The notes beneath the pieces were generated by a model that was not told the DNA's origin, made no database searches, and saw nothing but the letters and a program-made list of their open reading frames with translations. A DNA stretch of 48,879 nt, from the NCBI GenBank assembly GCA_910587095.1, contig CAJUMJ010000055.1, positions 1 to 48,879 of the forward strand, written 5' to 3'. The translations under genes and the position numbers were made by a program. This DNA comes from an uncultured Lachnospiraceae bacterium. Lineage in GTDB: Bacteria; Bacillota; Clostridia; Lachnospirales; Lachnospiraceae. Below are positions 25,386-33,445 of the stretch, piece by piece (positions within the stretch are counted from its first letter, which is position 1; every line of letters starts with the position of its first letter).

Positions 25386-27989
25386 GTAATGCATAAAGTC
25401 TTTTTCTCGCAATATGATCATGTCCTCTTCATCATACCTCTTCGCAAGCAAAATATCCATAAAATGTTTCGGCGTTTTTTTGTTTGCATACCCGATGGCC
25501 TCATCCACCAAATCCCTCACCTCGGCTAAAGTCACCTCATGGTCGCTTGTCTGTCTGTCCGCAATCCTCGTGTGAAGCGCCAATATGCCAAACTCGTCGA
25601 TAGAATACTCCATATCCTCCGCATACTGCTTCGCGTAAGAAACCAGAGATTCGTTATCTAACGGCTCGATATCGATCCGGAGGTTAAAATTGTTTGCAAG
25701 CGCATCGTTTTTCGCAAATACTCCGTCTATTTCCTCCTTTGTTCCCACCATAAGAGCCAGCAGGCCCATATTCTCTTTCTCCAGCACTTTGATCATGGAA
25801 GCCACCGTATTATGTTTCAGCTTTTCCGCCTCCACAATAATAAGCGCGCCGTTATCCAGTTTTCCAAAAGTCGCCTCCACGTCCTTCTTATTCAGGACAT
25901 GCCCTTCGATCTTGGCCACTTTCCCGGAAAAATTGCTGTCATTGTACTGCATATCACGTACAAGCGCTTTCGCAAGCGACAACGCCGTTGTCTCCTCCTC
26001 ACCGGTGATAACAACATTGCCCGTGCAGGAGGCAAGACTCATATTATCCAAGACATGAATCAGTTGTCTTCTTGATTTTTTCTGGTGGACAAATTTGCCG
26101 AAAAGTTCCTGCTCCTCCGGGCTCAGCTCTCTGCCCTTCACCGTATCCTCCTCGGATTCCGCCTGTACCGCTCCCGCAGCCGGCTTCTCTTTCGGCTCGG
26201 TCCTGCCTTTCTCCGCAGATTTTTTCCCCGGCTTTTGCCCTTCCTTTGCAGGTTTCTTTTCCGGCTCAGCTTCCGGCTCTACCTCTTCCTTTACAGGCTC
26301 TCTCTCCGGCTCGGGTACAGGAATTTCTCTCTTCGGCGCTGCCTGCTTCGGCGCAGGCTTCACCTTGAGATTTTTGCCGGACTCTTTCATAATCGCCGCC
26401 ATAAAAGCTCTCTCGAGCTCCTCTAAAAGACCGTTTTTTGTGGCCTCGTCAAAGTTTGCAAACAAACTGCCCGTCTGCGCAAGGATGTGCTGACGGACAT
26501 CCTCCATCCGCTTTTCTTCGTTGCTCCTTTTTGTCTGTTCCCACTCAGCCATAATGTCATCAATGCTGAGCTGTCCGGTGATCTGTTTCTCCACCATCTC
26601 ACTTTCGGGCACAACGAGGCTGATCTGTCCGTCATACTCCTGAGAGAGATATTTCTCCATCTCCGAAGACTTGGAAGCCGCTCTGGCCTGTTCGCGAAGC
26701 GCTTTCGCCTGCAGCCTCTCCGCCTCCTTCGTCATCTCGGCGATAATCTTCTGTGTATCAAAAAGTTTCTTACCCTCCCGCACCATCTCTGCGCTGGTTT
26801 TCTGCTTCTTCTCCTGTACAAGCGCTTTTTCGACGGGAAGCTTGGCAGTCTCCTCCAAAAGAGGCGCGATAAGCGTCTCCGCGATAGACTTTTCTGTGCT
26901 GCCCTGACTCTCCTCCGGCTCCTTTGCCGGCTCCGAAACCTCTTCCGGCTCCGGCGCGTGTTGCCGGAGCCTCACATATTGCCCGGCTTCCTCCGGTTCC
27001 TCAGGCTCCTGTACGTAAAGCTTAGCCTCCTCGACTTCCTCAGACACTTCCGGTTCGTCCGGCGTCTCTCCCTCATCCTCCGGCTCGTCCATCAACTCCG
27101 GTTCGTCCGTGTTTACCGACAAAACCTCTTTCATGCTCTCCGCCAGAGCCATCTGCAAATTGATCGTATTGTACTGCCCCACATCCACCGGTTTGACTTC
27201 CGGCAGTTCCGTGGTAGGCGCAGTTGCAATCTCTTCTTCCTCTTCCTCGTCGTCATCCTGCCCGGAATAAGCTTCATCCGCCTCCTGCAAGTCTCCCGAA
27301 ATATCGTCGTCCTCGGGTTCTTCCTCCATGGCGGGCTCTTCGTCCATATCTACCCCGGCGCTTCTTCCCTCGATAAAAGCATCGTATTTCTCCTGCTGCT
27401 CCGGGCTAAGAGGCTGATGCAGCGCTTTTAATTCCAGCGCCTTTATCACGTATCTGCCCTCCCCGAACCAGAGGAACATCTCATCGCACTCCTCCACGCA
27501 CTTAGTCGTAAAGCCGATTCGATGATACAGATAAGCCAGCTCATACACCCACTTTTCTCTTGGCTCCCGCTTTTTAAACTCCTCAAGGATCGCAATCCGC
27601 TCTTCTATACTGACGTCCAGTGCCTCATAGAGTCTGTATTGCAAAACATACCGCCCCGTATCTCTCGGCGCGATCTGCACAAACTCCTTATAGTATTCGC
27701 TGGCCTGGTCATACTCGCCCATTTTGATACAAAGCTCACACAGGGAATAAATAATCAGTCTGCCCGTAGGATGTTTTTCATACGCCATCAGAAGAATATC
27801 CTTACTCTCCTGAAAACGTCTGTTAATTTTATATAAATCGCTGATGGTGCACAGCATCATCACACTTCTGACCCTGCGCCAGTCGATTTTATCCGCAATC
27901 TTTACCGCTTCCGCATATTCTCCTTCTGCAATCAGCGCTTTGATTTCATCCGCACTGGCCTTGTATTCAAATTTATCCAAGGTGCTCAC
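25383..27989 (-). CDS. TPR protein with acidic linker and degenerate AAA+ domain
   Basis: An 868-aa protein. Residues ~1-200 are TPR-like helices (SDLYKINRRFQESKDILLMA, LCIKMGEYDQASEYYKEFV). About 205-640 is low-complexity, rich in Glu, Pro and Lys, with a short conserved island (ITGQLSIDDIMAEWEQTK). The last ~230 residues resemble the CbbX/SpoVK AAA+ module, but Walker A is GEEETTALSLAK instead of GxxGxGKT, and Walker B is ALIIVEAEKL, so ATP hydrolysis is doubtful. The role is unknown; a scaffold is plausible. It lies downstream of RsmA with a 180-bp gap. The stop codon comes from the inverted-repeat element. Confidence 0.75.
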   Translation of the reverse strand: MSTLDKFEYKASADEIKALIAEGEYAEAVKIADKIDWRRVRSVMMLCTISDLYKINRRFQESKDILLMAYEKHPTGRLIIYSLCELCIKMGEYDQASEYYKEFVQIAPRDTGRYVLQYRLYEALDVSIEERIAILEEFKKREPREKWVYELAYLYHRIGFTTKCVEECDEMFLWFGEGRYVIKALELKALHQPLSPEQQEKYDAFIEGRSAGVDMDEEPAMEEEPEDDDISGDLQEADEAYSGQDDDEEEEEEIATAPTTELPEVKPVDVGQYNTINLQMALAESMKEVLSVNTDEPELMDEPEDEGETPDEPEVSEEVEEAKLYVQEPEEPEEAGQYVRLRQHAPEPEEVSEPAKEPEESQGSTEKSIAETLIAPLLEETAKLPVEKALVQEKKQKTSAEMVREGKKLFDTQKIIAEMTKEAERLQAKALREQARAASKSSEMEKYLSQEYDGQISLVVPESEMVEKQITGQLSIDDIMAEWEQTKRSNEEKRMEDVRQHILAQTGSLFANFDEATKNGLLEELERAFMAAIMKESGKNLKVKPAPKQAAPKREIPVPEPEREPVKEEVEPEAEPEKKPAKEGQKPGKKSAEKGRTEPKEKPAAGAVQAESEEDTVKGRELSPEEQELFGKFVHQKKSRRQLIHVLDNMSLASCTGNVVITGEEETTALSLAKALVRDMQYNDSNFSGKVAKIEGHVLNKKDVEATFGKLDNGALIIVEAEKLKHNTVASMIKVLEKENMGLLALMVGTKEEIDGVFAKNDALANNFNLRIDIEPLDNESLVSYAKQYAEDMEYSIDEFGILALHTRIADRQTSDHEVTLAEVRDLVDEAIGYANKKTPKHFMDILLAKRYDEEDMIILREKDFMHY

Positions 27990-28168
27990 CTCATCAACGT
28001 ACTTTACTCTTTTATCTGTCTACATAATGCTCCCAATATCTGTTTCAGTTTACCATAGTCACCAATCAATGTAAACAAATTCCGTCGAAAAAAAGCGGCT
28101 CCTCTCCCAATATATGGCCTTGATCTGCCAAAAAATCACCTTATCTTGTATTCACTTGCAAAATCCGT

Positions 28169-29035
28169 TCAGTTCCCCGTCTGCAAAAGAAAATTCGACA
28201 ACACCGCAAACTGTTCTAAAGTAAACGTCTCACCGCGCACTGTCAAGGGCAGACCCATCTTTTCCAAAACCGTCTCCACCTGTTTCCTCGTCACCCCAAG
28301 ACCCCCCGCGTTAGCCAGTCCGTTGGCCAGTGTCTTTCTCCGCTGGTTAAAGGAGGCTCTGATCAGAGCAAAAAGAAAAGCCTCGTCCTGTGCGGCAACG
28401 GGAGGCTTCTCATACCTTGTCAGACGCACTACGGTACTGTCCACATTCGGACGCGGCAAAAAACAGGAGGCAGGCACCCTGGCCACAATCTCCGGTTTCG
28501 CATAGTACTGTACCGCCAGCGAGAGCGCGCCGTAATCCTTTGTTCCCGGCCCTGTCTGCATACGCTCCGCCACCTCGCTCTGCACCATTACGGTGATGCT
28601 TGTAAGCGGCATACGGCTCTCAAAAAGCGCCATAATAATGGGAGTCGTAATATAATAGGGGAGATTCGCCACCACCTTGAAAGGACAACCGCCGTTTTCC
28701 TTTGCAAGCGCGGAAAAATCCGTCTTCAAAATATCCTCACACAGTATCGTGACGTTGTCATAGGAAGACATTGTGTCTTCCAATATCGGAATCAGCCCCC
28801 TGTCAATTTCCACCGCCGTCACCCGCTTTGCCGCTTCCGCAAGATACTGCGTCATGGTGCCAATACCCGGGCCGATCTCCAAAACGCTATCCTCCTTCGT
28901 AACCTGCGCAGCCTCCACGATCTTATTGAGAATATTGGCATCAATCAGAAAGTTCTGTCCATATTTTTTCTGCATACGGAACTGGTATTTCCTGAGTATC
29001 TCCGATGTGTTAGTAAAATTTCCCAAATCAGCCAT
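28169..29035 (-). CDS. rsmA: 16S rRNA dimethyladenosine transferase RsmA (KsgA)
   Basis: A 288-aa SAM-dependent methyltransferase that dimethylates two adjacent adenosines in the helix 45 loop of 16S rRNA during small-subunit maturation. SAM motif I is VLEIGPGIGT (51-60), the acidic residue follows in AVEIDRG, and the catalytic NLPYYI is at 124-129. YGQNFLID near the N terminus is typical. It follows tatD by 78 bp, the usual Firmicutes pairing. Loss in other bacteria gives kasugamycin resistance. Length matches the family and nothing is odd. Confidence 0.97.
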   Translation of the reverse strand: MADLGNFTNTSEILRKYQFRMQKKYGQNFLIDANILNKIVEAAQVTKEDSVLEIGPGIGTMTQYLAEAAKRVTAVEIDRGLIPILEDTMSSYDNVTILCEDILKTDFSALAKENGGCPFKVVANLPYYITTPIIMALFESRMPLTSITVMVQSEVAERMQTGPGTKDYGALSLAVQYYAKPEIVARVPASCFLPRPNVDSTVVRLTRYEKPPVAAQDEAFLFALIRASFNQRRKTLANGLANAGGLGVTRKQVETVLEKMGLPLTVRGETFTLEQFAVLSNFLLQTGN

Positions 29036-29113
29036 ATAAACCGCCTCTTTCTCCTTTGGCTCTCCCGTTTCCTTTTGCTCAAATGCATGACCGCCTGTCC
29101 GCTATGCTTCTCC

Positions 29114-29878
29114 TCAAATCCCAAATAGCTTTCTCGCGTTTTGCTCCGTAATCTCAATCACATCCTCTTGGGAAATCCCCTTAAGCTCCGCAATGGCCTC
29201 AGCTACATAGGGAAGATTCAGCGAAGAATTGCGCTCCCCCCTGTGCGGCTGGGGCGCAAGGTAAGGACTGTCAGTCTCCAATAGAATCCGATCCATCGGA
29301 ATATACTGTACCGCCTCCTTTAGCTTCTTCGCATTATGGAAAGTAATCACGCCGCCGATTCCGAAATAATAATTCATCTCCAGATATTCTCTCGCCGTCT
29401 CCTTTGCGTAGGAAAAGCAATGCACCACGCCGCCGATCTCTCCCGCATGATTGGCCCGCATAATATCGAGCGTATCCTTTGCCGCCTCCCTGGAATGGAT
29501 GATGACAGGAAGCTTTACCTCTCCCGCAAGCGCAAGCTGTCTCTCAAACCATTCCTTCTGCACGGCTTTTGCCGGTTCGGGGTAATGATAGTCCAATCCC
29601 ATTTCCCCCACCGCCACTACTTTTTCGTGACCGCAAAGAACGCGCAGACGTTCCATTTTCTCCTCGTTCAGCTCCTCCACCTCGCTCGGATGCACGCCAA
29701 CCGCTCCATATATAAACGAATATTGCCCGGCCAGCTTTACCGTAGCCTCGCTTCCGGCCATACTGGCTCCAATATTGATTACCGTTCCGATCCCGTTTGC
29801 CGCAAGACAACCAAGCAGTTCCTCCCTGTCCGCATCAAAGACCTCATCATCATAATGCGCGTGACTTTCAAAAATCAT
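29114..29878 (-). CDS. tatD: TatD family metal-dependent hydrolase
   Basis: A 254-aa TIM-barrel hydrolase (DNase/3'-5' exonuclease family). Metal ligands expected of TatD are present: HAH (6-8), Glu in VGEMGLDYH, His in VIIHSREA, a later His in VVHCFSY and Asp in LLETDSPYLAP. It is next to rsmA in an apparent two-gene operon. Start ATG 29878 gives the family-typical MIFESHAHYDD; the frame extends upstream to a TTG at 29917, which is less likely. GGGAG is very close to the ATG. Confidence 0.93.
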   Translation of the reverse strand: MIFESHAHYDDEVFDADREELLGCLAANGIGTVINIGASMAGSEATVKLAGQYSFIYGAVGVHPSEVEELNEEKMERLRVLCGHEKVVAVGEMGLDYHYPEPAKAVQKEWFERQLALAGEVKLPVIIHSREAAKDTLDIMRANHAGEIGGVVHCFSYAKETAREYLEMNYYFGIGGVITFHNAKKLKEAVQYIPMDRILLETDSPYLAPQPHRGERNSSLNLPYVAEAIAELKGISQEDVIEITEQNARKLFGI

Positions 29879-30007
29879 AGCTCCCGCCCTCTCTCCTGTC
29901 TTATCCTTAAAAGCCAATCAATAGCTACGAATAATGTATCATTTTGGCCCGTCAAATGCAAATCCTAAAAAAAATTGTAATTTTCTTAAATTTTCTTTAA
30001 AAAATAC

Positions 30008-30036
30008 TTGCATTATGGAAAACATTATACTATAAT
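30008..30036 (+). promoter_or_regulatory. Promoter of tRNA-Lys
   Basis: The -35 is TTGCAT (30008-30013) and the -10 is TATAAT (30031-30036), with a 17-bp spacer, 59 bp before the tRNA. It is the only feature of the divergent region between tatD and the tRNA. Confidence 0.8.
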
Positions 30037-30094
30037 GAGTCTTGCGTTGAGCGAGTAAGCACAATCCTCGGTCAAGCTGATACAAAAGAGATAT

Positions 30095-30167
30095 GCACCG
30101 CTAGCTCAGTTGGTAGAGCACCTGACTCTTAATCAGGGTGTCCAGGGTTCGAGCCCCTGGCGGTGCA
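30095..30167 (+). tRNA. tRNA-Lys (anticodon CUU)
   Basis: A 73-nt cloverleaf. Acceptor GCACCGC (30095-30101) pairs with GCGGTGC (30160-30166) with discriminator A. The anticodon stem CCTGA/TCAGG holds the loop CTCTTAA, anticodon CUU for lysine AAG. The T arm is CAGGG-TTCGAGC-CCCTG. CCA is not encoded. It has its own promoter and terminator. Confidence 0.95.
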
Positions 30168-30172
30168 CGCGG

Positions 30173-30220
30173 AAGAACTGTTTTTGGAGACGCAAGAGCT
30201 CTGGGGACGGTTCTTTTTTT
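30173..30220 (+). terminator. Terminator of tRNA-Lys
   Basis: AAGAACTGT (30173-30181) pairs with ACGGTTCTT (30207-30215, one wobble), ending in a run of T to 30220. It follows the tRNA 3' end by 5 nt. Confidence 0.8.
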
Positions 30221-30227
30221 GTATATT

Positions 30228-30388
30228 CAGCTCAGCCATGCCCCCGTCTGTTCGTGGAAATTCATGCAAGCATGATTTCCACGAACAGACGGGGGCATGA
30301 GATTAGCGCCTTCTTATGAGCAAAGTTAGCTGCGCAGCAGCGGGAAAGCAGCGAAGCTGCGGCTTTGCGAATGGCGCGGGCTGAGCTG
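30228..30388. repeat. Nested inverted-repeat cluster with a 63-nt near-perfect hairpin
   Basis: CAGCTCAGCC (30228-30237) and GGCTGAGCTG (30379-30388) close the block. Inside, 30237-30261 pairs perfectly with 30275-30299 (25 bp), continuing through CATGC-AA-GCATG with one bulged base, so the hairpin is about 63 nt. Further hairpins follow: GCTGCGCAGC (30330-30339), GCAGCGAAGCTGC (about 30348-30360) and GCAAAG/CTTTGC. No ORF. It sits between the tRNA-Lys terminator and the 3' end of the permease gene. Function is unknown. Confidence 0.8.
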
Positions 30389-30438
30389 CTCACAACCTAT
30401 AGGGGTACATAAACATACCTGCATGAATTTCCACAATT

Positions 30439-31281
30439 CTAAAAAACCACGCCCAACACCTCAACCAGCGCTCCCGCGGCAACGCCAAACCCATACAGAA
30501 GCGCAAAAATCCGCAAATTATCTTTCCTGTCATCATTCACTCCAAGAAGCACCAGAAAGCCCACTCCCGATCCCGATAAAAGGCCAGCCATCAACGCTCC
30601 TGCACCCAGCACGTTTTCCAGATAAAGCTGTGTAAGAATCACGGAGGAAGCGCAGTTCGGGATCATTCCCACCAAGGCCGCGACAAACAAACCAAGAAAC
30701 GGCTTATCAAGAATTACTGCCGCCAAAGCCTCCTCACCAATCAGCGCGATGACAAAATTCAAAGCAAAGGAAACCACCAATATATATAAGAAAATTCTCC
30801 ATGTATGGTTTACCGCAGAAGCTAAGATTCCCTTCTCGCAATGGCAGTGATGCCGTTCACAGAAATGCTCAATCTGCGGCTCTTCCTTCTTACGAAAAGC
30901 AAAATCCACTAAAAATCCCGCTGCCAAAGCAAAACAGACTTTTAAAAACAGAATCTTTGCAATCATGGATGCTCCAACATTTTCGGACAGCATAACAGGC
31001 AGCATCTCGTCGGAAGTCGATAAAAAAACGGCAATCAGCGTTCCGGTAGTAATAATTCTTCCGGCATAGAGATTAGCCGCTGCCGCAGAAAACCCGCACT
31101 GCGGAAAAATACCCAGGAAGCTGCCAATGGCGGGACCCGCTTTGCCGGATCTCCCGATCACCTTCCGCATCTTTTCTCCTGTCCAGTGCTCCATGCATTC
31201 CATTGCCAGATAAGTCAAAAAAAGAAAAGGCAAGAGCCTTATACCGTCAATACATGTATCATATAGCACATCAATAACCAT
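30439..31281 (-). CDS. Putative metal/arsenic efflux-type permease (putative manganese transporter)
   Basis: A 280-aa membrane protein with about eight helices arranged as two similar halves. Motifs GSFLGIFPQCGFS and GMIPNCASSVILTQ occupy equivalent places in the halves, as in the arsenic-efflux-like/putative manganese transporter family. A His/Cys-rich loop between them (EHFCERHHCHCEKG) could bind metal. The substrate is not settled by sequence. AAGGGATATTGAT precedes the ATG. A sigma-A promoter is upstream at 31345-31372. No metal riboswitch was recognised in the ~60-nt leader. Confidence 0.72.
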   Translation of the reverse strand: MVIDVLYDTCIDGIRLLPFLFLTYLAMECMEHWTGEKMRKVIGRSGKAGPAIGSFLGIFPQCGFSAAAANLYAGRIITTGTLIAVFLSTSDEMLPVMLSENVGASMIAKILFLKVCFALAAGFLVDFAFRKKEEPQIEHFCERHHCHCEKGILASAVNHTWRIFLYILVVSFALNFVIALIGEEALAAVILDKPFLGLFVAALVGMIPNCASSVILTQLYLENVLGAGALMAGLLSGSGVGFLVLLGVNDDRKDNLRIFALLYGFGVAAGALVEVLGVVF

Positions 31282-31344
31282 ATCAATATCCCTTCATATT
31301 TAAAATAGCTGCAAATTACGGACGCAACGCGAGTTTCCGACTCT

Positions 31345-31372
31345 ATGATACCATTCTTTTGAAAAAAAGCAA
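31345..31372 (-). promoter_or_regulatory. Promoter of the permease gene
   Basis: On the minus strand the -35 is TTGCTT (31367-31372) and the -10 is TATCAT (31345-31350) with a 16-bp spacer. A small GAGT/ACTC hairpin follows the start site. Confidence 0.55.
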
Positions 31373-31439
31373 GTGCGGGTAATATTGTACAAATGCGTAA
31401 ATTATTCCTCTTTTTTCCCCTTTTTATAAGCAATAGCAA

Positions 31440-31468
31440 TTGATTCTTTGGAAAAAATGTACTATGAT
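31440..31468 (+). promoter_or_regulatory. Promoter of the ComFB gene
   Basis: The -35 is TTGATT (31440-31445) and the -10 is TATGAT (31463-31468) with a 17-bp spacer, 34 bp before the chosen ATG. It diverges from the permease promoter 70 bp away. Confidence 0.7.
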
Positions 31469-31501
31469 AGAATTATCAGTAGATGGGGGAGGGAGTTTGG
31501 A

Positions 31502-31771
31502 ATGGAAGGCTTAAAAAATATCATGGAGGATGCCGTGGAATACCAGCTCAAGAAACTGTTGCCCACAATGCCCGAGGTTTGTTCCTGCGAAAATTGCAGG
31601 TTAGACATGATGTCCTACGCGCTCAACAGACTTTCACCTCAATATGTGCGTACAGATACAGGCGCTCTTTTTCAGAAATTGAGTAATTATCAGCCACAGG
31701 CTGAAATAGAGATTCTTACCACCGTTATGAACGCTATCAATAAGATCGGTTCACATCCACAACACGAATAG
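31502..31771 (+). CDS. ComFB-like late competence protein
   Basis: An 89-aa protein with the ComFB family pattern: KNIMEDAVEYQL at the N terminus, a CSCENCRLDMMSYALNRL segment with three cysteines likely to bind zinc, then SPQYVRTDTGALF. The B. subtilis homologue lies in the comF operon, and cyanobacterial members are reported cyclic-dinucleotide receptors; function here is unknown. I chose ATG 31502, which has GGGAGGGAG about 6 nt upstream; the frame extends to 31448 but that start overlaps the promoter. It is a single-gene transcript with its own promoter and terminator. Confidence 0.82.
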   Translation: MEGLKNIMEDAVEYQLKKLLPTMPEVCSCENCRLDMMSYALNRLSPQYVRTDTGALFQKLSNYQPQAEIEILTTVMNAINKIGSHPQHE

Positions 31772-31786
31772 CGGATACGATAAAAT

Positions 31787-31810
31787 CGGGTGCCTCGCAC
31801 TCGGTTTTTT
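31787..31810 (+). terminator. Terminator of the ComFB gene
   Basis: CGGGTGC (31787-31793) pairs with GCACTCG (31797-31803, one wobble), followed by a T run to 31810. It starts 15 nt past the stop. Confidence 0.75.
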
Positions 31811-31819
31811 AATTCGTAT

Positions 31820-31856
31820 AAAAATAATATAAAGGCAGGAAACTCTCTTTCCTGCC
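31820..31856 (-). terminator. Terminator of the CarD gene
   Basis: GGCAGGAAA and TTTCCTGCC (31834-31842 and 31848-31856) form a perfect 9-bp stem on the minus strand, followed by a T-rich tail. It converges on the ComFB terminator. Confidence 0.75.
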
Positions 31857-31879
31857 CTGTTGCTCTTTTGTCTATACCA

Positions 31880-32395
31880 CTATACCAACGCTTTCTGTTT
31901 CTTAACGGCCTCGGTAATATACGCCTCCACCCTCTCCTTAGGAATGGAGAGCGCAAGAGACATCTCGCTATACAAAAGCTCCTCCGCCTTGTGCAAATAC
32001 AGCTCGTCCGAGGAAAGAACCTTCTTTCCCTCGTTAATGCGGCTCTTTTTTCGCTGATACAAAGTCTTGATGATCTGCACCAGGCTTCTGGAATCATAGG
32101 TGCGGATCGCCTCTTTATAAGTCTGCTCCCTGCGCTTTTCCTCCTGAATCCACACGGTCTCAATTTCCGAAATATGAGAAATCAGTTTTTCCGCTTCTTC
32201 TTTATTCATAATTCGGCGCATAACAATCTTTTCATTATCTACAGGCGTGTAAATTGTACTGGCTTTCTCAAAAACAGGCTCCAGCACATAGTACTTCCTT
32301 TTCAGATCCGACCGGTCGATTGGATTTCCCGTGATGTCGTTAACTCGACAGACACCGTGTCCGCCACACATAATCAATTCGCCTTTTTCAAACAT
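31880..32395 (-). CDS. CarD family transcriptional regulator
   Basis: A 171-aa protein. The N-terminal CarD/RID domain (MFEKGELIMCGGHGVCRVND, then KYYVLEPVFEKASTIYTPVD) contacts the RNA polymerase beta subunit in characterised relatives. A helical C-terminal domain with basic stretches (YQRKKSRINEGKKVLSSDE, LSIPKERVEAYI) binds promoter DNA upstream of -10. CarD proteins tune rRNA and housekeeping promoters. Start ATG 32395 has GGAGGG about 6 nt upstream; the frame runs on to 32500 without family features. It has a clean terminator. A 7-bp palindrome lies 120 bp upstream. Confidence 0.9.
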   Translation of the reverse strand: MFEKGELIMCGGHGVCRVNDITGNPIDRSDLKRKYYVLEPVFEKASTIYTPVDNEKIVMRRIMNKEEAEKLISHISEIETVWIQEEKRREQTYKEAIRTYDSRSLVQIIKTLYQRKKSRINEGKKVLSSDELYLHKAEELLYSEMSLALSIPKERVEAYITEAVKKQKALV

Positions 32396-32513
32396 AATGC
32401 CCTCCAATTTCCTGACTTTTGCCAATAGCTCCGCCAACGACAGCTTTGTCACATGCACCGAATACCATGTGCCAAGCCGCAGTACCCTCTTACCTACCAT
32501 GCTAACACTTTAA

Positions 32514-32530
32514 TACTTACCTTGTAAGTA
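32514..32530. promoter_or_regulatory. Palindrome upstream of the CarD gene
   Basis: TACTTAC-CTT-GTAAGTA forms a perfect 7-bp dyad. On the minus strand it lies downstream of a possible extended -10 (TGCTATAAA near 32562-32570), a position where an operator or 5' hairpin could act. No binding protein is known to me. Confidence 0.35.
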
Positions 32531-32643
32531 CTTTCTGAAATGGAAAGACTATTTTCGGCACATTTTATAGCAAATGCCGTCTCTTTAGTTATAAAAATTT
32601 ACTAAATATGTCTGAAAATGCGATTCCTGAAAAATACTCCTTT

Positions 32644-33246
32644 TTAACGTGTTTTGAAATTATCACAGATAAATCTTGTCTCTTCCATCGGGAAAATGCG
32701 AATCATAATTCCCTTTAACAGTCTTTCCGCATCAAAGCGGGATAGAATGATAACCATCCTGTCTCCCGGAAAAGGAAGATAATCAATCGAATCTACGTCC
32801 TCCTTCACGTTAACCAATGTCGCTTTCGGCGGATTGATATCCACTGTCTTACCGATCATCTCCGTGAGGGAAATCGCGGAAGCTCCCATCATCTGATTCA
32901 TCACTTCAGACACACAGGACAGATGCATTTCATTCAGCTCTCCGGGAGAAGCTACACCCGCTCCGCCCATCATTAAATCCATGATTACTTTGACATCGTT
33001 TTCTTTAAGCATCAGAAGATTGTTCCCATGAAAATCGTCCTTATAGTCTATCTGAACCGTCACGCTGCCCATGCCAAATGCTGTCAAGATATTCTTAATA
33101 TCCGCGCTGTTGACAACCTTCACCGAGGGCGGACTGACGCTAACCGTTTTTCTAGTCAATGTATTTAAGGAAATGGCGGAATGCGACATACAAATATGCG
33201 CTACCTCTGCCATTTTATCCTGATCCAATGGTGATAATTGTCCCAT
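32644..33246 (-). CDS. CheC-like chemotaxis protein (CheC/CheX/FliY-N family)
   Basis: A 200-aa soluble protein. Residues ~95-125 (GELNEMHLSCVSEVMNQMMG, then ASAISLTEMIGKTVDINPP) match the CheC/FliY phosphatase helix pattern E-x-x-N, and the first half has a related but degenerate copy (KMAEVAHICMSHSAISLNTL). CheC proteins dephosphorylate CheY-P. It lacks the SpoA domain of FliY, so it is a stand-alone form. One of two possible active-site pairs is missing an Asn in the first repeat. It lies 200 bp downstream of flagellin 2 with its own promoter, matching a motility role. Confidence 0.75.
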   Translation of the reverse strand: MGQLSPLDQDKMAEVAHICMSHSAISLNTLTRKTVSVSPPSVKVVNSADIKNILTAFGMGSVTVQIDYKDDFHGNNLLMLKENDVKVIMDLMMGGAGVASPGELNEMHLSCVSEVMNQMMGASAISLTEMIGKTVDINPPKATLVNVKEDVDSIDYLPFPGDRMVIILSRFDAERLLKGIMIRIFPMEETRFICDNFKTR

Positions 33247-33306
33247 ACGTCTGCTACATCCTTCTTAAAAATAATAACACTTTTCCTATTTTAGGCCTTT
33301 TATACT

Positions 33307-33336
33307 ACTATACCCCATTTTGGTCCTTTCGTGCAA
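33307..33336 (-). promoter_or_regulatory. Promoter of the CheC-like gene
   Basis: On the minus strand TTGCAC (33331-33336) and TATAGT (33307-33312) are 18 bp apart, about 60 bp before the start codon. They lie just beyond the flagellin 2 terminator. Confidence 0.65.
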
Positions 33337-33388
33337 CCTCTTTATTTGAAAATAAGGATTAAAATTGTATCTGTTTTATTCAATTTCT

Positions 33389-33428
33389 AAAAAAAGACAC
33401 TTTCGGCTGTTTTTAAACCGAAAGCGCC
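33389..33428 (-). terminator. Terminator of flagellin 2
   Basis: On the minus strand GGCGCTTTCGG pairs with CCGAAAGTGTC (wobbles included; 33396-33406 and 33418-33428), followed by seven T. It lies 18 bp past the flagellin stop. Confidence 0.85.
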
Positions 33429-33445
33429 TTTCTCCGCTCTTTTAA

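Noticed and set aside
26072..27431. Long plus-strand frames opposite the TPR/AAA-like gene
   Set aside because: Low-complexity Leu/Arg/Phe-rich translations that mirror the Glu/Lys/Pro-rich linker; antisense artefacts.
31282..31440. Possible manganese (yybP-ykoY) riboswitch before the permease gene
   Set aside because: The leader after the predicted promoter is only about 60 nt and I cannot find the conserved loops.
31690..32163. Arg-rich minus-strand frame overlapping the CarD gene
   Set aside because: It is an out-of-frame reading of the CarD gene and crosses two terminators and the ComFB gene.
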